This document shows, piece by piece, positions 19,321 through 32,000 of a stretch of 64,000 bases of DNA (positions within the stretch are counted from its first letter, which is position 1; each line of letters opens with the position of its first letter). A program made the translations under genes and the position numbers. The DNA is from Archilochus colubris. Taxonomy: Eukaryota > Chordata > Aves > Apodiformes > Trochilidae. Location of the stretch: the NCBI GenBank assembly GCA_023079485.1, contig CM041090.1:2895180-2959179 (forward strand), read 5' to 3'. The notes below the pieces were generated by a model that was given only the letters and a program-made list of their open reading frames with translations, was not told where the DNA came from and did not search any database.

Positions 19321-22300
19321 ATTTCCTTCCTGCCAATATAATGCCAGTATATTGGCATTATATCTATTACATTAGAAAACTAGATTAGAAAAGATTAGAA
19401 AATTAGAGCAGAATTTCAGTGAATAATCAAAATATAAGCAACACTTTTACAAAGCTTAACAGAAAGACACTTGGAAAACGTATAAAATGAAATGCCCTAC
19501 TTTTTTTAAGATCAACTCCAAACAGCTTTTCTGTCCTTTTGTTTCCCAGCTAATAGAGTTCTTAATCTCTTCATTAAACCATATTGGTGGGCAAGCAATT
19601 CTTACACAGTCCAGGTAGGTCCCTTATTTCTGGCTTTACAGAAAGGATTGGTGGCATCATTTTTACTCTAAGTATCACCAGGTGTTTCTCTACATATATC
19701 TACACACACAGCAGATAAACACACATACATTTGGGATTGGACTGGGTGGAACCATCTACTGTCCAGACAGTAAATTGTACTACTTAATGACTGTCCTAAG
19801 ACTAATTACATGTCATCAATCTTTTTTTTGGGAAAACACTCCTTTGTTTGGCAGAGTGAAGTGTAACTGCTTTGCATGCTGAATGTTGCATTTCATATAA
19901 ACATGAATGCATTAACAAAAGCTGTACAAAACATATGAAACATAATTGAGAATAAAGTATGTCACTTGGAACTAACTCCTGACTCAAAACAGGCTTCAGG
20001 GATGATGGAGCATTTGGTGTGTATGACTGCCAGCCTGTATTTTGAGGAACAGCAAGAGAACCAAGAGTGGTAATATATGATAATAGATTTTCAGTTAACC
20101 CACCCCTTATCACAACCTTCTTGCTACTTTACAGAATTGACACAATATTATCTTTTAATCTGCAGCATGCCAAGAATTAACAGAGCTGAACTGCAGGCAG
20201 CCAAGAATCATCCCAGGCAACACTTTAGGAACTAACTGGTAAGATTATCTCCATGCTGTCTTAGTATGTGTTGTCTGGGTAATGTAGTGAAGCAGTTCCT
20301 AATATTCATTGATGAAGCATGAAGTTTCCTCATTCTCAACATAGAACACAAGGGTTTTATTGGCTCTCCTGATTTAGCAATTATTTTGCTATTTCTATGA
20401 AGTCATATGTTTAGACCTTTAACAGGAGTTTGCTTTCTCCGCAGACACATTTTATTATTTGTGTATATGCATATACATAGATATGTTTCCTAATGCCTCC
20501 CTTGGAAATCATGTTTATTCCTCTGTTCTCTCTGTTATGATTTCCTTTGAAAGCTTTCTATGTGTAGTGCTTTTTCACAGCCAGCTGCTGCCTTGTTATC
20601 ACCTCTGGAAGAGGTCAGGCCATTAGCCAAAGTTGTAAAACTGGGATAGCTCCTACACAGCTCATACTGCTGAGTTTTCCTCAGCTGCAACAGAACAGAT
20701 ATTTATGCAAGCAGAGACATCTTTTAGCCTACCCTGACCTTCCCCTCGTTTATTAACACGAAACTGCAATACTGAGCCTCCAAAGTAATACAGATTCCTC
20801 GTTGTCAAGCACAGAAGTTTTTTTTTACTGACAGCTGGTCTGACCTTATCATTGTCTTGGACTTGTGGGAATAGAAGGAATAATTAATTTTATTTTCATG
20901 TCATATCTGGGCAATGTGATCTAATTGAGTAGGTTGCAGTCATGACAGCACACACAGGGTCAAAATATCAAAACCATGGGACCAAAACATCAGAACCATG
21001 GGAGTGCTGCATGCAATAGCTGTTTAGATAGGTTTCCACATGCTTTAGTAACATATTCATCCTTAGTAACATATTCATGCCTTCCATTTGCTATAATGGA
21101 TATTCAGCAACGTTTGCCAGGACAAAATCATCTTTCTTTAATGTGTGCTTTCTTGACCTGGCCCAAGAGTCACACTTGTCTTTGATGTCTGGGAGTTTTA
21201 GTACAGGGTGATGTTGCAATGGTGATTTAATTTAGTGTGTAATGGGATGTACTTACACAGCTGCCTATCTCGATCTGCTGGAGAATGCTGCTTTCCTCAT
21301 GCATTTCTGAAACACTTCCTGAAGATGTTTTGCAATTGTCTCTTTAAAGTCTTTCCATGTGGAGCTAATGTAGTTTTATCTCTGTGATCAGCCCTTTTGT
21401 GAGTAAGTGGCCACACTAGATTCCTGCACAGGTTTGTACTTTGCTCAGAGGAGCAGGCAGAATGATGGCTGGATTCTTTTGCCTACCAACCCCAAAAATT
21501 CCCAACTGCAAAGACTTTTAAGATTCCCTGAAAAAATGGCTTTGTTTTGTTAGCAGCCTTGTAGAGTCACATCTAGCACCACTGAGACCACACCTCATGG
21601 GTAGCTGGCATGAGGCATGGGTGATAGCTCTGTCTCAGATGGCACAGAATGCCACCTCCAGGTTTGTGGAGTGTCAATGTGACTCCCCTCAGAGCCTGGG
21701 TTATTTAAAGACTGCTTACAAATCCTACCTGGTGCCCTGGAAAGGCTGGCACTCCATCTTCCCTGTGACAACACATGGTATATAGGGCAAAATCCACTTC
21801 CATGCACACCTCTTCAGACTGCACAATGGGTAACAAGGCTTGAAGTCAACATGTCAATGGAAACATGGCTTCTGCAGATGTGGAGAGATAGTGGATACAA
21901 GAGCTTCTGCAAAAGCCAGGCCTTTCTGCCTCTGATGCACCAGCACCAAATAACCCTCTCAAAGCTGCTTATTCACTCCCCTCCAGTGAGATGGGGAAGA
22001 GAATCAGAAGGGTAAAAGTGAAAAACTCATGGGTTGGGATAAAGACTGTTTAATAGGTAAAGCAAAATCCACACATGCAGGCAAAGCCAAACAAGGAATT
22101 AATTCACTGCTTCCCATCAGCAGGCAGGTGCTCAGCCATCTCCAGGGCAGCAGGGCTTAATCAATAGTTATTTGGTCTTGGGAAGACAAATGACATAAAG
22201 CAAACATCCCCCATTTTCTTCTTCTTCTGCCAGCTTCACAGACTGAGCATGACTTCATATGGTGTAGAATATCCCCTTAGTAAACTGGGGTCAACTCTCC

Positions 22301-24897
22301 CAGCTGTGTCTCCTCCTGACTCCTTGTGTACTCCCAGCTTGCTCACTGGTGGGATGGAGTGAGAAGCAGAAAAGGCTTTGACTGTGTGAGCACTGCTGAG
22401 CAATAACCAAAACGTCTCTGCATTAATCAACATTTTCAGCACGAATCCAAAGCATTGCCCCATAGAAGCTGCTACAAAGAAAATCAACCCTATCCCAGCT
22501 GCAACCAGCACACTCATGCAAGAAAAAGCCACCAGGATTTCACCACTGCAAGATTAGGTGGAGTGAGGGCACCTAATCCTGGGCTGCTTCTTCCTCTTCA
22601 GCCTCCAAGTGGGTTGGGAAGTGTCCCCATTGCCTGGCAGCCTTTCCACAACTGGGTACAACCATCCAAAGGATCTCCTTTTCCCATTTCCTGTGTTTTC
22701 TCAACAGCCACCTGCCCTGAGTTTTGGAGAAGAAGGGGGCTGTGTCTTTTAGGGCAGAATCTCCAAGCTGTTTCTGTCCTTCTCAGTTAATTAGGAAGAG
22801 AGGGACTTCATTCTCTTGCAGTATTGTATCATCTCTGGGCTCTGGACTCACAGCAAACTTTGTCCTCAAAGAATATGAAAAAAACCAAAGAAAACGAGAG
22901 AAATCTTTTTAATTTCATCATATCAAAACCTGAGCCATTGCCATATTGCCACAGTGACCATGCTGAAAAGGCAATGTCCTCAGAGGTGCCATGGTCACCT
23001 TCACACTGAGGATCCATTTGGAAGACTTGGAGGAACTGCCAGAATCAGTAGCAAACCTGTCACCTATGTCGGGGTCCCCTGATCCTGCCTGGGACTCTCA
23101 AATTACAGGGTTTCCTCCCAGGAAACCATAGTCAAAAAATGCATTCTGGTGACCAACAGTTTTATGCATGGACCAGATTCTTGTAAAACACTTTGTTCCT
23201 TGGGGTTAACTGCAATTAAATTTAAATTTAAAGGTGACAGTAGCAAATGATGTCCCATGCTTTAGACCAGAAAAGGAAAGTCAAAGGCATATCCTACGAG
23301 CACTTGCTGATTTTATCAAGATAAAGATACCATTAACTTACTAGCTCAAAAGGTTTAGAATGCAGTTATTTCAGAATAAGTTGCTTCAGCAGTCTCACTG
23401 TTTCTTAGTGTTTGATGGAAGACTATGGTGATGCTGATAAGAAGCAGGATCCTGTGCAGGGCATGCTTTACAAATAGAAAGACTAATTTAGGAGCTTAAT
23501 ATATAAGCTCAATAGTAAAAAAAGTAAAGCACTTATGTACATGCACAGGTCTCCTCCAAGTCAGATGTATCAGAAGAGAGGTTATGTTCTATGAAAGAAT
23601 AACCAGGCCAAATAACAAGTCTGAGCTACTGTCAGTATTTGTCCAGGACAGGAAGTACTTTTCAGACTGTTTCTGAAATATTTTCTGAATTTAAGTTATT
23701 TCTTAGTGGGTAAAGTTAGTATACATGTAACAACAAGTTTCTCTACCTGTATTTGTCACAGAGAGAAGCATACAGAGCCCTCCTAAAAGCAGTATAATGC
23801 TCCTGGTGGACAGAAACACCCCTTTTTCTGTTGGTATAACTTTATAGCCCAATTGTTCTCAATCCATTCAGCTTCTCCTGTCCTGATGTGCTCATATTTG
23901 AATTATGAATGAATAGATGTACACCTTTCTCATTATGACCAGTGTCTTTATCCTACTAAAGCAGAGGACATATGGGTCACCAGCAGCAACAGTGTGGCCC
24001 AGGAGAAGTTTCACAGCCATACTAAAGCCTGACTCTTGGGAATTATATTCACTGTTGTTGTCATGGGCTTTGTGATGGTCTCTCAATTGCTGAGGTGAAC
24101 TAGAACGTTTTTTTACTTCTGTTCAGATGGGCCATGATGTGTTATAACTTTTAATATGCCTGAAGGAGCATATGGCTCTGAGTCACATCAGCTACATATT
24201 CCTGTAGCTCTGGGGAGTAGAGGATGGCTGTTTCTGGTAAAGATACTAACCAAGAGTAAACCAGAAGGGCTTTCAGGGAAGCAGGACCTTCCTTTTGTCC
24301 TATGTTCAGGAAGGTGGTCTGGAAAATCTGAGGGAAAGGTGTCCTGAAGCATGGGGGACTCATGGCATTGCTAGGGAGTGAGGAAAAAAACCCCATGATA
24401 TCCATGAGACAAAAAGGAAAGTCTGCAGGCTGCAGAGGAGCTGGGAAGGATGGGAAAGAGGCTGGAAAGGATCATCATTGAGAATGGTTGAGAAGGGTCA
24501 AAAGAAAACATAAAATCTAGCTGATATTCTATTTAATAAACCTTTGAGCCATTAACTCTCATCCAGCCCATGTCTTTGAGCATCACTCTCAACATTTTAG
24601 ACCATGCTGATTGTAGTTTTAGACATCAGACTTGTCTGGAAGAAGAAAAAATATTAGAGAAAAAAAGCCTCATATGGCACCATTTCAAGACTGAGCAACT
24701 TTGGGTGATCTGCATCTCACTACTAGCCTACCAGCTGACAGACAGGCCCCAAAATTGCTTTAAATGTGGGTATCTAAGGGTGGGCCAGCATAGCTTTTGT
24801 GCTTCTTTGGCTGCACTAAATGTCTTGTTTGACCTGTGGGGAGTGCATAATCTTCAGAAAGTTGTAACTCTCTTCTCCTCTCTGTCCTTCCCTCAGA
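19321..24897. other. Intergenic, no gene recognised
   Basis: Only the orphan exon-like segment at 20166-20238 stands out. Frames up to about 110 codons exist but lack splice context, codon bias or family similarity. Confidence 0.5.
20166..20238 (+). other. Orphan exon-like segment between the copies
   Basis: 73 bases between a good acceptor (TCTTTTAATCTGCAG) and a consensus donor (CTG|GTAAGA). One frame is open throughout (QELTELNCRQPRIIPGN), but it does not resemble PLA2G4E. It could be a 5' UTR exon of copy B, an exon of an unannotated transcript, or chance. Confidence 0.2.
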
Positions 24898-25200
24898 TCA
24901 CAGAATGATTTGGGATGGAAGGGATCTTAAACATAATCTATTTCTAGCCCCTTTTCATGGGCAGGCACACCTCCCACTAGATCAGGCTGCTCAAAGCCCC
25001 ATCCAACCCGAGCTTGATGAGGCAACAACAGCCTCCCTGGGCAACTTGTTCCAATGTGTCACCATGCTCCCAGTAAAGAATTTCTTCCTAATACCTAACC
25101 TAAACCTGCCTTCTTCTAGTTCAAAGCCATTGCCCCTTGTCCTTCTATCACTACCTGCCCTTGCATGAAGTCCCACTCCAGCTTTCTTGTAGGACACCTG
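24898..25200 (-). repeat. Older CR1 LINE fragment
   Basis: Reverse-oriented 3' end (ATCACAGAATGATTTGGGA, then complement of the TGGGCTGCCC and AATTTCTT blocks). It is more diverged than the main CR1 group here. Confidence 0.85.
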
Positions 25201-25288
25201 CAGGTGCTGGAAGGCACTGATGTGCCAAATACATCCCAGATGCTTATGAAGCAGCTGCTGAACTTCCAGAGATTGCAGTCTGAGGTTT

Positions 25289-25690
25289 CATAGAATCATA
25301 AAATCTTTCAGATTGGAAAAGACCCTTGGGATCATCAAGTCCAACCATCATCCCTACTCTACAAAAATATCCCCTAAACCATATCCCCCAACACCACATC
25401 TATACGAGCCTTAAACACATCCAGAGGTGGTGACCCAACCACCTCCCTGGGCAGCCTATTCCAGTGTCTGACCACTGACCAGTTTTTTTCCTAATGTCCA
25501 GTCTAAACCTGCCCTGATGCCTTTTGAAGCCATTTCCCTCTTGTTCTGTTGCCAATTACCTGTGAGAAGAGACCAGCACCAACCTCCCTACAGCGTCCTT
25601 TCAGGTAGTTATAGAAAGCAATCAGGTCTCTCCATGGAAGACCCAACTTCATATTTCTCTCTATTATTTCTCTCTTAATACTCCAGGGCA
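25289..25690 (-). repeat. Older CR1 LINE fragment, third subfamily
   Basis: Reverse-oriented. It begins CATAGAATCATAAAATC and carries CATCAAGTCCAACCATCATC and CCTGGGCAGCCTATTCCAGT. Sequence differs from both other CR1 groups in the window. Confidence 0.85.
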
Positions 25691-26270
25691 CAACTTGTGC
25701 TTTATTAACAGCAATCCAGAACTGGTCTGTTCATGATCACTGGGGCTCAAGGTGACCCCAAACTGGAATACGTCAGGAAGTATTGGTGCAATTGCAGCAT
25801 TGTATTTTGCATTCTCTGCCACCCTTGTTATCACAAAGTCTCTACTTTAGTAATTGAAAGAATCCATGAGAAGATTTTTTTTATATATATGCTAATGGAT
25901 CTTTTGCCTAAGGGTGTTTTGCAGCTTCACATTGTGACAGAGTGAATCACATGTTAACCACAGAACCAAGTTCCTCCATGTCAACTTCCCTCAGCATCAG
26001 AAACTTTGGAAACAAGTGATTAAAGAGGATATATATACTCATTACTCAGAGTGGGATTTGCCTCACCTACTTTCAGCCATTCAGAATTTAGGTGTCAAAT
26101 ATGACCTGGACATTTAGGCTTCTCCAGAATAATCCAATATAGAAGGGACTAGTTACTACTTGCTCTTGCTCTGCTGGCTTTTTCCTCCAGTTAGTACCTA
26201 GGGCATGCAGGCAATGAGCTTTGTCAAGAAGTCTACACTTTAGATTATTTAATTTAGATTACTTAATTTA

Positions 26271-26705
26271 TCACAGATTCATAAAAATGGGTTGGGTTGG
26301 AAGGGACCACTTAGTTCCAACCTCCCTGCTATGCAGAGGGACACTTTCCACTAGACCAGGTTGTTCAAAGCCCCATCCAACCTGGCCTCAAACACTTCCA
26401 GGGAGGAGGCATCCACAGTCTCCTTGGGCAACCTGTTCCAGCCTGTATTTGTGACTGGAATTGCCCCAACCCTGGTGTAGGACCTTCCTGAGCTTCATGA
26501 GGTTGGCATGGGGCCACCTCTCAAGCCTGTCAAGGTCCCTCTTGATGGCCACCCCTTCGGCTGCTGTGTTGACTGCACCCCACAGCTGGGTATCACTGGA
26601 AAACTTCCTGAGGGTGCACCCAATTCCATCACCCATGTTGCCAACAAGGATGCTATAGAGCACTGGTCCCAGTACTGACCCCTCAGAAATGCCACTTTGG
26701 TAAGG
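26271..26705 (-). repeat. Older CR1 LINE fragment
   Basis: Reverse-oriented. It starts at ATCACAGATTCATAAAAATGG. The minus strand still shows translated RT-end similarity (FSSDTQLWGAV and VAIKRDLDRLERW), interrupted by frame changes. Confidence 0.82.
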
Positions 26706-28924
26706 CCAAGCCAAAGTTAAGTGCATGCCATGTGAAGAGGCCATGTTTGCCTCAAAGAGAACAGTGGTTCAGAGTGAAAAGCAACTTGAACTTGGAACTA
26801 ATTTAAGGAATTCAATATCAGTGCCAGCTTTGGGTCAAAGGTACCTTTGGCTCTAGATTAAGGAACAGATATTTCATACTGGGAAGGCTGGAGTCAGGAA
26901 TGAAGAGTTAGTTGTTGGGCAACAGGCAACTCTTAGTCACCCTAAGGTCACGTCTAAGGGATGCTGGTGGCTTCTTCCCCCCCTTCTCATTTCCTTTAGT
27001 CTTGAAACCAGAGATGCAATATGAGACACGTAAATGAAACCTGACTCTCATGCAAAAACCTATTAGACACCTGTTAGCTTCTGTAGATTTCAGAGATAAG
27101 ACCTGGAGCTGATATCTTTTTGTGGGGCTCAATTGCAACTAAAAAGTTCTTATTCCTCTGTCGTGGTGCTTCACCTCTAGCAGGCACTTCAGCCAAGGAG
27201 ACAGATAGGCTGTAAAAAAAAGAAATGGAGAATAAGTGTGGTTTTATATGTACAGTTACTTTTCTCTAAACTGTTTCTAGTCACCCTTTTGTACAGAAAA
27301 AAATAAGCTTAGGATATATATATATCTATATATAAGGATTATAAACATTTATATATTTATATGCATATATAAATTGATATTTTTATATATAAGGATTATA
27401 AACATTTTTATTTTGCAAAAGTGCAAGTGCTCATTTAAAACCAAACATCAGCCAAAGAGGGGGAGAGGCTTGAGACTATCCTTTGGCCACTGCTGTAGTT
27501 TATCTGATTCTAGTTCCAGTTAAGTAGTTCCCATTCCAACAAAAAGCTGCAATACAGTGAAGGTGAGAAAACAGCAAACCTTTCACTTTCACAAAGCGAT
27601 AAACAAATGGGCTTATTTAATTTAAAAAAAAAAAATCAGAAATATGTAGGCATAAAATTCAACCTAAGAAATCCAACTTTTGAAATGCTGGAATATTCAT
27701 GTGAGGTAGGGAAACTATCTTAACTTCTTCGCCTTGTAACACCAGCTTTTCATATTGATTCCCCTGTGCATGGAAGAAAAGTATGGAATGAGACTGCTGG
27801 AAGTGATTGGGTTTGTGTCTGGTTTCTGTCAGTCAAGGTGCAACACTCATTGCCACAGACTGGCTGTGATTTCATATTCATGCAGATCTCTCATAGGAAG
27901 CATCATGCTTTGTCATCCTGTTAATCTCAAGTCCTTTCATGAGCACTACTTTTAATCATTTGGGAGGACTTTCAATACAGATGGATATGTGCCTAGTAAT
28001 GCTTGCATAAGAGATTGGAAAATTAAATCATTTAGCTTCCTAGAGATGTGCTGGACAAAGGAAGAGCCTCATGAGATTAAAAAGAAGTCCTGAAATGTCC
28101 ACTAAATTACAATAATCTGCTAGGAATGTCCAGCCAGCTGGTGATTTGAATAAAGTTTCTCAGACATCTAAATGGTTTTACAACAGGAACTGTCAGTTCT
28201 AAACCAGAGGATACAGAAGTAAAGAACTAAAATCTCTTAAAACATTGTTATTTTCATTGGCTGAAATGTTTCACAGTTTTTCCGGGTGAAAGGTTTGTTT
28301 ATCATTAAAATTTGTTAAGATGGATACTGTATTAAATGTAAATTCCAGAAATCAGTAAAACATTTTAAATGGAGAAGTGATATGTTGTGGTTTAGAGAGC
28401 ACAGAAATTGTGTTTATCAAATTCCTCCCTGGTTTCATTTCTTTTGAAGTAGAGCACTAGAATGAAAACACACACAGGTGCCCAAATTATGATGCAACAG
28501 CACTTTTTAGGGAAAAATATTCCTTTAGTCCTCATTTTTTATTATTATTTTATATCATGAAAGCCATTGTGCATGGGATCTGGGGAGTTTGCATGGAGAC
28601 AATACGAAGATTGGGCTATTTTTACCATTAATTTAGATTATTACTGTAGGGGTACCTTTCATAGATTACTTCTATCAGCTCATCAATGATGTTACCCCTG
28701 TTATTACATTTCTAGGAGTCCCCAGGTGGGCACAATTTGGTCTCTCACATTCTGCCCTGTCACAAGACCTGCAGATATGAACCTTCTCATCTTACATCAG
28801 ACGTGCTCTTTGGAAAAGTGGGTGGGAAATTTTCCTGTTTCAGAAATCACGGAGGGGTGGAGCTCTGACTCAAGGTAACAAAACACCTGTTCAGCAACTT
28901 CTGACACTCTTCAAGGCTGTAAAT
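26706..28924 (+). other. Region upstream of copy B, probable 5' UTR or promoter not located
   Basis: A TA repeat lies at 27312. Near the start codon there is no CpG island and no convincing TATA box, so the promoter may be distant and the 5' UTR spliced. Confidence 0.4.
27312..27416. repeat. TA-rich repeat with a duplicated block
   Basis: TATATAAGGATTATAAACATT occurs, in near-identical form, at about 27330 and 27387 within (TA)n sequence. Confidence 0.75.
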
Positions 28925-29035
28925 ATGTTTCAGGAGGCACCAGCAACTGTGGAACCCAACATCCAGGTGCCATCCACAGCACCTGCTTTCAATGCAGCAG
29001 CAGTTCCAATGGCATCAAGCTCTGCCTTCCCTCAG
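28925..29035 (+). CDS. PLA2G4E: PLA2G4E-like copy B, first coding exon
   Basis: 37 codons from ATG to CAG|GTAAGT, encoding an Ala/Pro/Ser-rich tail ([27 protein letters not shown]). Phase 0 at the donor agrees with exon 2. An in-frame stop lies at 28778-28780 and no other ATG falls between, with A at -3. An alternative is that TTTCAG at 28928-28933 is an acceptor and the start lies further upstream. N-termini of this family are poorly conserved, so homology does not settle it. Confidence 0.6.
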
Positions 29036-32000
29036 GTAAGTGGAAAACAGAGTCAGCCTGGCAGAAACCTTCGTTTGATTTGGACTTGTCCCCAGACTTT
29101 AAACAGGTCAAGTCCACCCTTGCCTGTTGGACATAAACCTCCAAGAAAACAAGGATGTCCTTCCTTGGCTATTCACAGAAATGAGAACATGGAGTAAACA
29201 CCTTTCCACATGGCACAGGAACAGCTGCCACTTTATTAACCACTCACAGTCAGGAGGTGTGAATTGCCTATTTCCACAATATCAAGTTGAGGAGTGGAAA
29301 TAAGTAGAAAATGTGGTCTTCACTCTCTTTTTTCTTCCTTGTTCTGCCTTTATCAACAGTGTCTGAGCAGCAAAGGAAGCCCCTTGGAAAATGAAGAAAG
29401 AAAACAGATGATGGGCTCTGTAGCCCCAAGCAACACTGATGCTAAGGTACCAGTTTCAGAAAACTAAAAATAGGGGGGGACTAAATCAATATTTTTGTGG
29501 GGGGAAGAGTAGGAATTTTTTTTTAAACTTGGTTATTAAAAATTCACGTGCTTCTTTAGAAACAGGAACACTTATTAAAAGAAAATTTTCTTTAGGTGAA
29601 ATGTCTGCATTCCATTTATTTTTTTTTTATTCTATTCCTTTATATATTTACACAGTGGTTTATTTTCATGGGTTTATTTCTTATTAAAATTCTTTAGGGA
29701 AAAATGTTCTTAACTTACTGATAAAATGGGATTACTTTGACCTTCTTTTAATGCTATCTATCTTTTCTGACTTTAGTGGAGTTTTAGGCCAGCATGAATG
29801 GGCAACTCTGTCAGTGTTGCAAAGTTAAAGCATGGTGGTTTGCAGTCTTTTGAGTTTTGGTCATTAATGCCAGTTTCCAGCACAAATGCCCATTTTGAGC
29901 ATGGTACAACTAATCCCAGCAAAACAACAACTCTAGCAATATTTACAGGGACTGTGACAGAAATATGTTTGCACTAAAACCCTATCAGCTGTATCAGAGA
30001 TGAGTTTTATCTTCACGGCTGCTGAGCTTGTGGCCAACTCCACTTTGTGTCAATTGTCCTCAAAGTAAAACCTGGTGGCTCCAAAGAAAAAGCTGTCCTT
30101 CCTTTGGTGATATATCTTAAATGATGTGTGATTCAAGTGTTTGTAGCTCACAGGGAACCTGCATGTTCAATTCCTTGTTTGTGCAACCAGCCTTCCAAAG
30201 CAATAGAAAACTACAAAGGGAATTTTACTTACATGCGGCACAATCTTATCAAACAGATTGATCAAACTGATCTCTTGTCAGTAGCATTCTGGCAGTTCCT
30301 ACAGATGGAAATTAGTGACAAACTGCCAGTGGGGTGTGAACTTGATGTAAAGTAGCAAAACAAAACCTGACATGGCATTTAGGTGTCAGTAATTTGCTCT
30401 ACGCATACGCCCTAAAGTTCCATATGGGAATGCACTAAAGCAGGAAAAAAGACTCCTGGGCAATGCAATGAACTGAACTCTGTAACATTTTAAAAATTAT
30501 TTACTGCATTTATATGGAACTTGTGTTTTGGTTTAGAATACTCCTGGCTAAAAGCATCCAACCTTTCTTTGCCACTAAGGTGGTTACTTGTGTATAGAGA
30601 TTATTAGAATTGAGCACATGTTTTTGAATGGGCATAAAGTAAGATACAAAAAATCCTGTGACCATAAACCTCTGCATATGGGGACTATGGGACCTTCTCT
30701 ACTGTTTTAATTTGTCATTCTTGTCATTTTTTCTCCCTACCAAACAAACCTCCAAAAGATTTGTTTGCCATCCACTGGTGTTTGACAACCAAGACATTCT
30801 CAGACACTATTTGCCTCTTGGCTTTTGAATCTCTCTTCACTCCTCTGTAATAAAGCTTGGCAGAAAACTGGCATTAAATGTACAGACTTGTGCAAGCTGG
30901 CCAATTGCTCTCATTGGCACTGGGTTTCCTGGGCAGCTTCAGTAACTCCCTTGATGTTTGCAAGCCATAACTTGCCATATGCAACAGGACAATATTCATT
31001 AGGAGAGAGGAGTTACAAAGGATAACATGCTCATAGCTGATCTTGAGTCCCTTAATGCTAATGCTCAAATACTTCCCCAAGTACTTGCTTCAGTTTGGGA
31101 GGATTTTGTGGAGCTGTCTCATAAACTGAATTGTCACTGGACTGGCTTTAGAAAAACATGTCCAGGGGCTGCACTTGGAATTTAGCTGTGCTGCCTACTT
31201 GTGGTGCAAACCCAAGTATGCTACATTTCCAGGAAAATAAAAACCTTGTGAAACCTCCTTCATATTTTAAAATGGACAAGAGCATCTAGAGAGTATATCT
31301 ATAGCTGTTTCAGGGAGCCCCAGATTGAGAGTTTGCCTTCTAGCACCTTACACATGAGTACAGGAAAGATGAAACATACTAAAGGAAGATTACAAATAGT
31401 CGTGAGCAAGGTAGTCCATAATTAAGTAAATTTAGAAAATTCATCACTGGATATTATCTGTAACTGTATTACTGTCAGGGTTTAACACTGGCCCGGCAAT
31501 TAAACCGAATAACAGATGCTCTCTATTAATCTCTCTCTCCTCCTTGATAAAGAAAGGAGAGAGAATAAGGGAGAGAGACTGATGGGTTGGAAACTAAACT
31601 ACACAGCTTTAATGAACAGTAATGATAAATAGGAAAAATTACTAAATATATACAAATATACAGGAAAATGGAAACCACGTTCCTCCCTCCTTTCCCCCAA
31701 TAACTCTCACGTCACCACCGAGGCTGTAGGGCAGCCCTGGGAAAGTCCAGGCTGGACTCCTGGAGTCGGCAGCAGTCGGGAACTGGAGGCAGGAACACAC
31801 AGATATGGGCTGGCACGGATCAGGACCACAGGCAGATGAACGGACAGAATCCTTCCAGGATGCTGGGTGAAGGAAGGGAAGCAGGAAATCAGGAAATCAG
31901 GAAATCCAGAAATCCAGAAGTCTGGAAATCTGGCTTGGCCCTCGTGATGCCTCAAATTTATACTGAGTGTGACGTATATGGGATGGAATACTCTGTTTGG

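Noticed and set aside
19331..19361. Two overlapping hairpins (TGCCAATAT and ATAATGCCA arms)
   Set aside because: Too short and AT-rich; could arise by chance next to a CR1 break.
28844..28874. Possible small exon (TTTCAG ... AAG|GTAACA) just before copy B
   Set aside because: 31 bases, weak signals, and it would not keep phase with the next exon.
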